A program made the translations under genes and the position numbers. Under the pieces are notes generated by a model. That model saw only the letters and a list, made by a program, of their open reading frames with translations. It had not been told where the DNA came from and made no database searches. Positions 14,784-18,013 of a stretch of 18,013 nt of DNA are shown piece after piece. The stretch is from contig QWQL01000192.1 in assembly GCA_003670825.1 (NCBI GenBank), positions 1 to 18,013 on the forward strand, in the 5' to 3' direction. Every line of letters starts with the position of its first letter. The first letter of the stretch is position 1. Source of the stretch: Planctomycetota bacterium. Its GTDB lineage: Bacteria; Planctomycetota; Planctomycetia; Pirellulales; UBA1268.

Positions 14784-15110
14784 ATCGCTATACTTTACAT
14801 TTTTGTCTTACTTGACTCCAAAGGCAAGTTCTCTTGCGGCTGGTCGCCGCGGAGCGATTCCCCGCCACGCGGGCAGCGGGGGTGGAAGGGGTCGCCCATG
14901 CCACCTCGCAACGGCGTTTGCCAGACGTTCGAGAAGTTTGGATCGAGGAGACCGTTCCTGGGGCCCTCACCGTCCCCCGCGTGCCTGCCGCTCACCTCCG
15001 CCGTCCTCTCCGAGATCAGTCACGACCGGGAAACTGAACGTGCCTACCTGACCATGGAAGCCAGATGACCCACCTCTGAAAACCCGGATTTACAGAAGGG
15101 GTGTTGCTTT
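14784..15110. other. Non-coding stretch between NTase gene and cellulase remnant
   Basis: About 330 bp with no gene I can support. The left part is A+T-rich promoter-like sequence. A small hairpin GCAAG-TTCT-CTTGC lies at 14824-14837, and a longer imperfect one (CCCCGCC with GGCAGCGGGG) around 14859-14881. Plus-strand frames (14577-15068) and minus-strand frames (14788-14995) have no start signals and no family resemblance. It may include the junction where the 5' half of the cellulase gene was lost, or a dispersed repeat. Confidence 0.4.
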
Positions 15111-16404
15111 ATCCTCGCGGCGGCGAGTGTCGCCTTCCGCCCCACCAGCGCCGCCTACGCCGACACGCTGCTCGTGCATGCGCGGCAGCTCTATTCCTTC
15201 GCCGATACCTACCGCGGCAGGTATTCCGAGAGCATTCCCGACGCGGCGGCGTTCTACAACTCGTTTAGCGGTTACCACGACGAGCTCTGCTGGGCCGCGC
15301 TCTGGCTGCACACGGCGACGGGAGAGCAGGCCTGGCTCGACAAGGCCGTGGCCGTCTACGACACACAGCTCGCAGGCCAGACGCTCCAATGGACGCAGGC
15401 CTGGGACGACAAGGTCTACGGGTCGGCGGTGCTGCTCGCGGCCAAGACCGGGCAGGCGATGTACCGCCTGGAGGCCGAGCGCTGGCTCGACTGGTGGACG
15501 GTCGGCGGCGCCGACGGCAAGGTTCGGACCACGGCCGGCGGCCTCGCCTTCCTCGATACCTGGGGGTCGCTGCGATACGCGGCCAACACCTCGTTCATGG
15601 CACTCGTGTACGCCGACACCGTCCGCGACCACGACGGTCGCTACCACGACTTCGCCGTCCGCCAGATCCGCTACATGCTCGGCGACAATCCCGCTGGGCG
15701 AAGCTACGTGGTCGGTTATGGCACGAACCCGCCGAAGAACCCTCACCATCGCGGGGCGAGCGGTATCTACGACGGCAGCATTTCAGCACCCTTCGACAAC
15801 CGTCACGGGCCTCGTCGAGTCTCTCGTTTGTCTACTTCGTCGACCTCTCGGAGGTCTACACGGCCGGCTTGACGGTGGCCGACGTGCAGGTGACGAGTAA
15901 CTACGTTCAGGGGGGCCGCGTCGGCTCGCTCCAGGCCTGGGATGCCGCGAACAGGATCTATGCGGTGACGGTCGACTTCGCGGGGAACTCGATCGCGCCC
16001 GGCACCGGCACCTCCTATTGGCGCGAGGCGCAGTTCCGGCTCGGCCTGCGGCCAGGGCTGCCGGCGGCGGGGGAGGCGGTGCGACGCCGGCCCCCGTGAC
16101 GGGTATCGCCGTCACGGCGACGCTCACCAACAGCTGGCAGGGAGGCTCCACCGCCGACGTGAAGATCAGGAATGGCACGGCCGCCGCGATCAACGGCTGG
16201 ACGCTGGAGTTTGACCTCGAGGCGGAGATCACGAACCTCTGGAACGGCCTGATCGTGAGCCATGTCGGTCGGCGCTACGTGGTCCGTAATGCCCCGTGGA
16301 ATGCGACGATCGCCGCCGGTGCGGAGATCGCGTTTGGCTTCCAGGGATCGACCGCGACAGCCAGCCTGCCATCAAACCTCGTGCTCAACGGGCAGGCTCT
16401 CTGA
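15111..16404 (+). pseudogene. Broken GH9 cellulase with CBM3-like and CBM2 domains
   Basis: Three frames hold pieces of one secreted multidomain cellulase. Frame one (about 15111-15806) has the second half of a GH9 (alpha/alpha)6 barrel: HARQLYSFADTYRGRYS, PDAAAFYNSFSGYHDEL, AWDDKVYGSAVLLAAKTG, and the GH9 active-site signature RSYVVGYGTNPPKNPHHR. The N-terminal half with the catalytic Asp pair is absent. After PFDNRH, where the segment with the proton-donor Glu should come, the text jumps to another frame: LSFVYFVDLSEVYTAGLTVA to SYWREAQFRLGL (15821-16048), a CBM3-like domain. A Gly-rich linker then shifts frame again into a CBM2-like domain (about 16096-16401; ATLTNSWQGG, GWTLEFDLEAEITNLWNG, APWNATI), ending at TGA 16402-16404. 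The enzyme cannot be active. An in-frame TGA at 15066 closes the 5' side. Confidence 0.85.
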
Positions 16405-16438
16405 CGCCCCCCAGGCGGCTGCCAGGCCGCAGCGCGGC

Positions 16439-16840
16439 CTACTGCACCCGCACCCACTCGATCGTCTTCGACATGATGCCCGAGCCCGCCACCATCTCGA
16501 AGCCGGCCGGCGTGGTCCGGATGGTCATCGGGACGAACTGACCGCGTTTGAGCGCGAATACTTCGCCCTTCCAGGTGGTCGTGTTGGGGTCAAACGTGAT
16601 CCCCCGGAGCATCTCCTTGTTGACCATCTCCTGGTTGTCAGCCTTAACGATACCGCCAAGATACTGGCCGTTGGCCGGGAAGATCCGCACAGTGACATTG
16701 ATATCGGCGGGCCGCCAGTCGCCCACGATCGCGTCGCCTGGGTTTGGCTGCTGGCCGCTCGCAGTGGCCGCCCCCACGGCGATGCCGGCGACCAGGAGGG
16801 CGGTGAAGATAAACACGCGGTGGGTTAGCGACGGAGCCAT
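16439..16840 (-). CDS. Secreted DUF2147-family protein
   Basis: 133 aa from ATG 16840. An N-terminal signal peptide (RVFIFTALLVAGIAVGAATA, cleavage likely after ATASG) is followed by a DUF2147-like domain: GDWRPADINVTVRIFPANG, YLGGIVK, a variable middle, then GITFDPNTTTWKGEVFAL and MSKTIEWVRVQ, which matches the family's W-x-G and terminal W-x-R pattern. DUF2147 proteins are small exported beta-rich proteins of unknown function. A longer frame to 16927 exists, but its first 29 residues (His/Pro/Ser-rich) would push the signal peptide inward, so the internal ATG is preferred. No clear ribosome-binding site is seen. It converges on the cellulase remnant, with 34 bp between the two stops. Confidence 0.8.
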   Translation of the reverse strand: MAPSLTHRVFIFTALLVAGIAVGAATASGQQPNPGDAIVGDWRPADINVTVRIFPANGQYLGGIVKADNQEMVNKEMLRGITFDPNTTTWKGEVFALKRGQFVPMTIRTTPAGFEMVAGSGIMSKTIEWVRVQ

Positions 16841-17102
16841 GGAGGAAGGTCTCTCGTGGATGTGATGGTGCGGTCGAGTGGGCGAGAGGCTAGCAGGACC
16901 ATCGGCTGACGAGCCATGCCATTTCACCGGTCAGTCGGACCTTCCCGGCGGTAGGCAGGCTGGCTTGCCCAACTCCGGCGGCGGGACGGCATGAGTTGTC
17001 TCGCCGGGCTGCGGGGGCCCACGCTCGCCATCCTCACGCCGATCCCTTCGCCTACCCGTTCGCCTCTCGTTCACTCTCAGGGAGCTGGAAATCAGGAAAG
17101 GT
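16841..17102. other. Intergenic region between pntB and the DUF2147 gene
   Basis: 262 bp, G+C-rich. It must carry any pntB terminator and the DUF2147 promoter. A GGCA/TGCC stem around 16960-16976 is the only structure noticed, and no convincing promoter hexamers were found. Confidence 0.35.
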
Positions 17103-18013
17103 CTAGCCACGCTGGATCGCCGCCGTGAGGTCGAGCACTGCCTTTTTTCCGTCGGCGAAGTACATCAGCGTGTTGTCGGCGGCGAACAGCGGGTTGGGGA
17201 TGCCCGCGAAGCCCGGCGAGAGCGACCGCTTCACCACCACCACCGTCCTCGCCTTGTCGACGTCGAGGATCGGCATTCCCGCGATCGGGCTCTGCGGATC
17301 GGTGCGGGCCGCCGGGTTCACGACGTCGTTGGCGCCGATCACGATGGCCACGTCGGTCTCCGGGAACGTGGGATTGATGTCGTCCATTTCCCGCAACTTC
17401 TCGTAGGGGATGTCGGCCTCGGCGAGGAGCACGTTCATGTGGCCGGGCATGCGGCCGGCCACGGGGTGGATCGCGTACTCGACGGTCGTGCCCCGTTTTT
17501 CGAGGGCGTTGGCCAGTTCGCGGACGGCATGCTGGGCCTGGGCGACCGCCAGGCCGTAGCCCGGCACGATCACCACGCGGCTGGCGCCCTCGAGCACCAT
17601 TGCGATCTCCTCAGCGCTCGCGCTCTTCACCTTGCCGGCGTAGACGTCGTCGTCGGTCACCACCGTCGTCGTGCCCAGGCCGCCGAACAGCACTCCCACG
17701 AGCGACCGGTTCATCGCCTGGCACATGATCGCTGTGAGGATCAGGCCGCTGGCCCCGACGAGCGAGCCGGCGATCACGAGCACGGGGTTATCGATCACGA
17801 AGCCGGCGGCGGCCGCCGCCAGGCCGGAGTAGCTGTTGAGCAGGCAGATCACGACCGGCATGTCGGCCCCGCCGATCGGCATGGTCAGCGTGCAGCCGAG
17901 GATGCTGCCCACGATCACGAGCAGCCAGTAGAGAATGACCGACTGCGGGTTCGTGCAGAGTCCCCAGATCAGCAGCAGCGTGACCAGGGCGAGGCCGAGG
18001 TTGATCCAGTGGC
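17103..18013 (-). CDS. pntB: NAD(P) transhydrogenase subunit beta, partial
   Basis: C-terminal ~302 residues of PntB; the 5' third (about 160 residues of ~460) lies beyond the right edge. The frame stays open from 18013. Membrane part: HWINLGLALVTLLLIWG, then YWLLVIVGSILGCTLTMPIG, GADMPVVICLLNSYSGLAAA and the IMCQAMNRS loop. The NADP(H)-binding domain III follows: VPGYGLAVAQAQHAV, HPVAGRMPGHMNVLLAEADI, IGANDVVNPAA and VKRSLSPGFAGIPNPLF. The protein couples proton entry across the inner membrane to hydride transfer from NADH to NADP+, supplying NADPH. All landmark motifs are intact. The alpha subunit gene(s) would be expected upstream, outside the window. The GTG at 17918 is not the real start. 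Confidence 0.96.
   Translation of the reverse strand, partial: HWINLGLALVTLLLIWGLCTNPQSVILYWLLVIVGSILGCTLTMPIGGADMPVVICLLNSYSGLAAAAAGFVIDNPVLVIAGSLVGASGLILTAIMCQAMNRSLVGVLFGGLGTTTVVTDDDVYAGKVKSASAEEIAMVLEGASRVVIVPGYGLAVAQAQHAVRELANALEKRGTTVEYAIHPVAGRMPGHMNVLLAEADIPYEKLREMDDINPTFPETDVAIVIGANDVVNPAARTDPQSPIAGMPILDVDKARTVVVVKRSLSPGFAGIPNPLFAADNTLMYFADGKKAVLDLTAAIQRG

Noticed and set aside
15090..15749. 219-codon minus-strand frame and the plus-strand frame 15127-15900 over the cellulase
   Set aside because: They are other-frame readings of the GH9 remnant, whose own frame carries unmistakable GH9 motifs.
1..18013. tRNA, rRNA, CRISPR arrays, insertion sequences and attachment sites
   Set aside because: No evenly spaced repeats, no transposase or integrase motifs (such as DDE or tyrosine recombinase blocks) and no tRNA-like cloverleaf were noticed on either strand. 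Reading by eye could miss a diverged RNA gene.

Overview
The window looks like a planctomycete chromosome, probably Pirellulales-like. The evidence is its high G+C content, the paired DUF1592 (heme-c) and DUF1552 (Tat) secreted proteins typical of Planctomycetes, and bacterial tetrahydromethanopterin-linked C1 genes (fhcB-fhcA), which occur in that phylum and in methylotrophs. No rRNA, tRNA, CRISPR array or intact insertion sequence was seen.

Layout. Positions 1-6926 hold five minus-strand genes read right to left: a membrane PIN-TRAM protein, a DUF1592/PA14/heme-c protein, a DUF1552 Tat protein, fhcB and fhcA (fhcA runs off the left edge). Overlaps of 4 bp join DUF1592 to DUF1552 and fhcB to fhcA, and only 30 bp separate DUF1552 from fhcB. 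Positions 7134-8827 hold a minus-strand pair, HIT-family protein then dGTPase-like protein, also with a 4-bp overlap. A divergent promoter region follows. The plus strand then carries scpA, an RNase Z of the short plant type (4-bp overlap with scpA) and hemW. These are ordinary housekeeping genes.

Positions 11808-16404 are very different: a strip of small accessory genes and gene wreckage. It contains a LuxR-type HTH fragment with no receiver domain; a UPF0175 antitoxin whose PIN toxin has lost its middle and changed frame; an intact coiled-coil plus PD-(D/E)XK-like protein with a good sigma70-type promoter; an XRE-type HTH protein overlapping a DUF6932-like nucleotidyltransferase gene broken by one in-frame amber codon; and a GH9 cellulase with CBM3-like and CBM2 domains, broken by truncation, a deletion and two frame changes. 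The NTase/HTH pair is the best candidate for an under-described toxin-antitoxin-like unit.

Positions 16439-18013 return to intact minus-strand genes: a secreted DUF2147 protein and the C-terminal two thirds of pntB (NAD(P) transhydrogenase beta subunit), cut by the right edge.

All product calls come from reading translations and motifs by eye; no database search was run.
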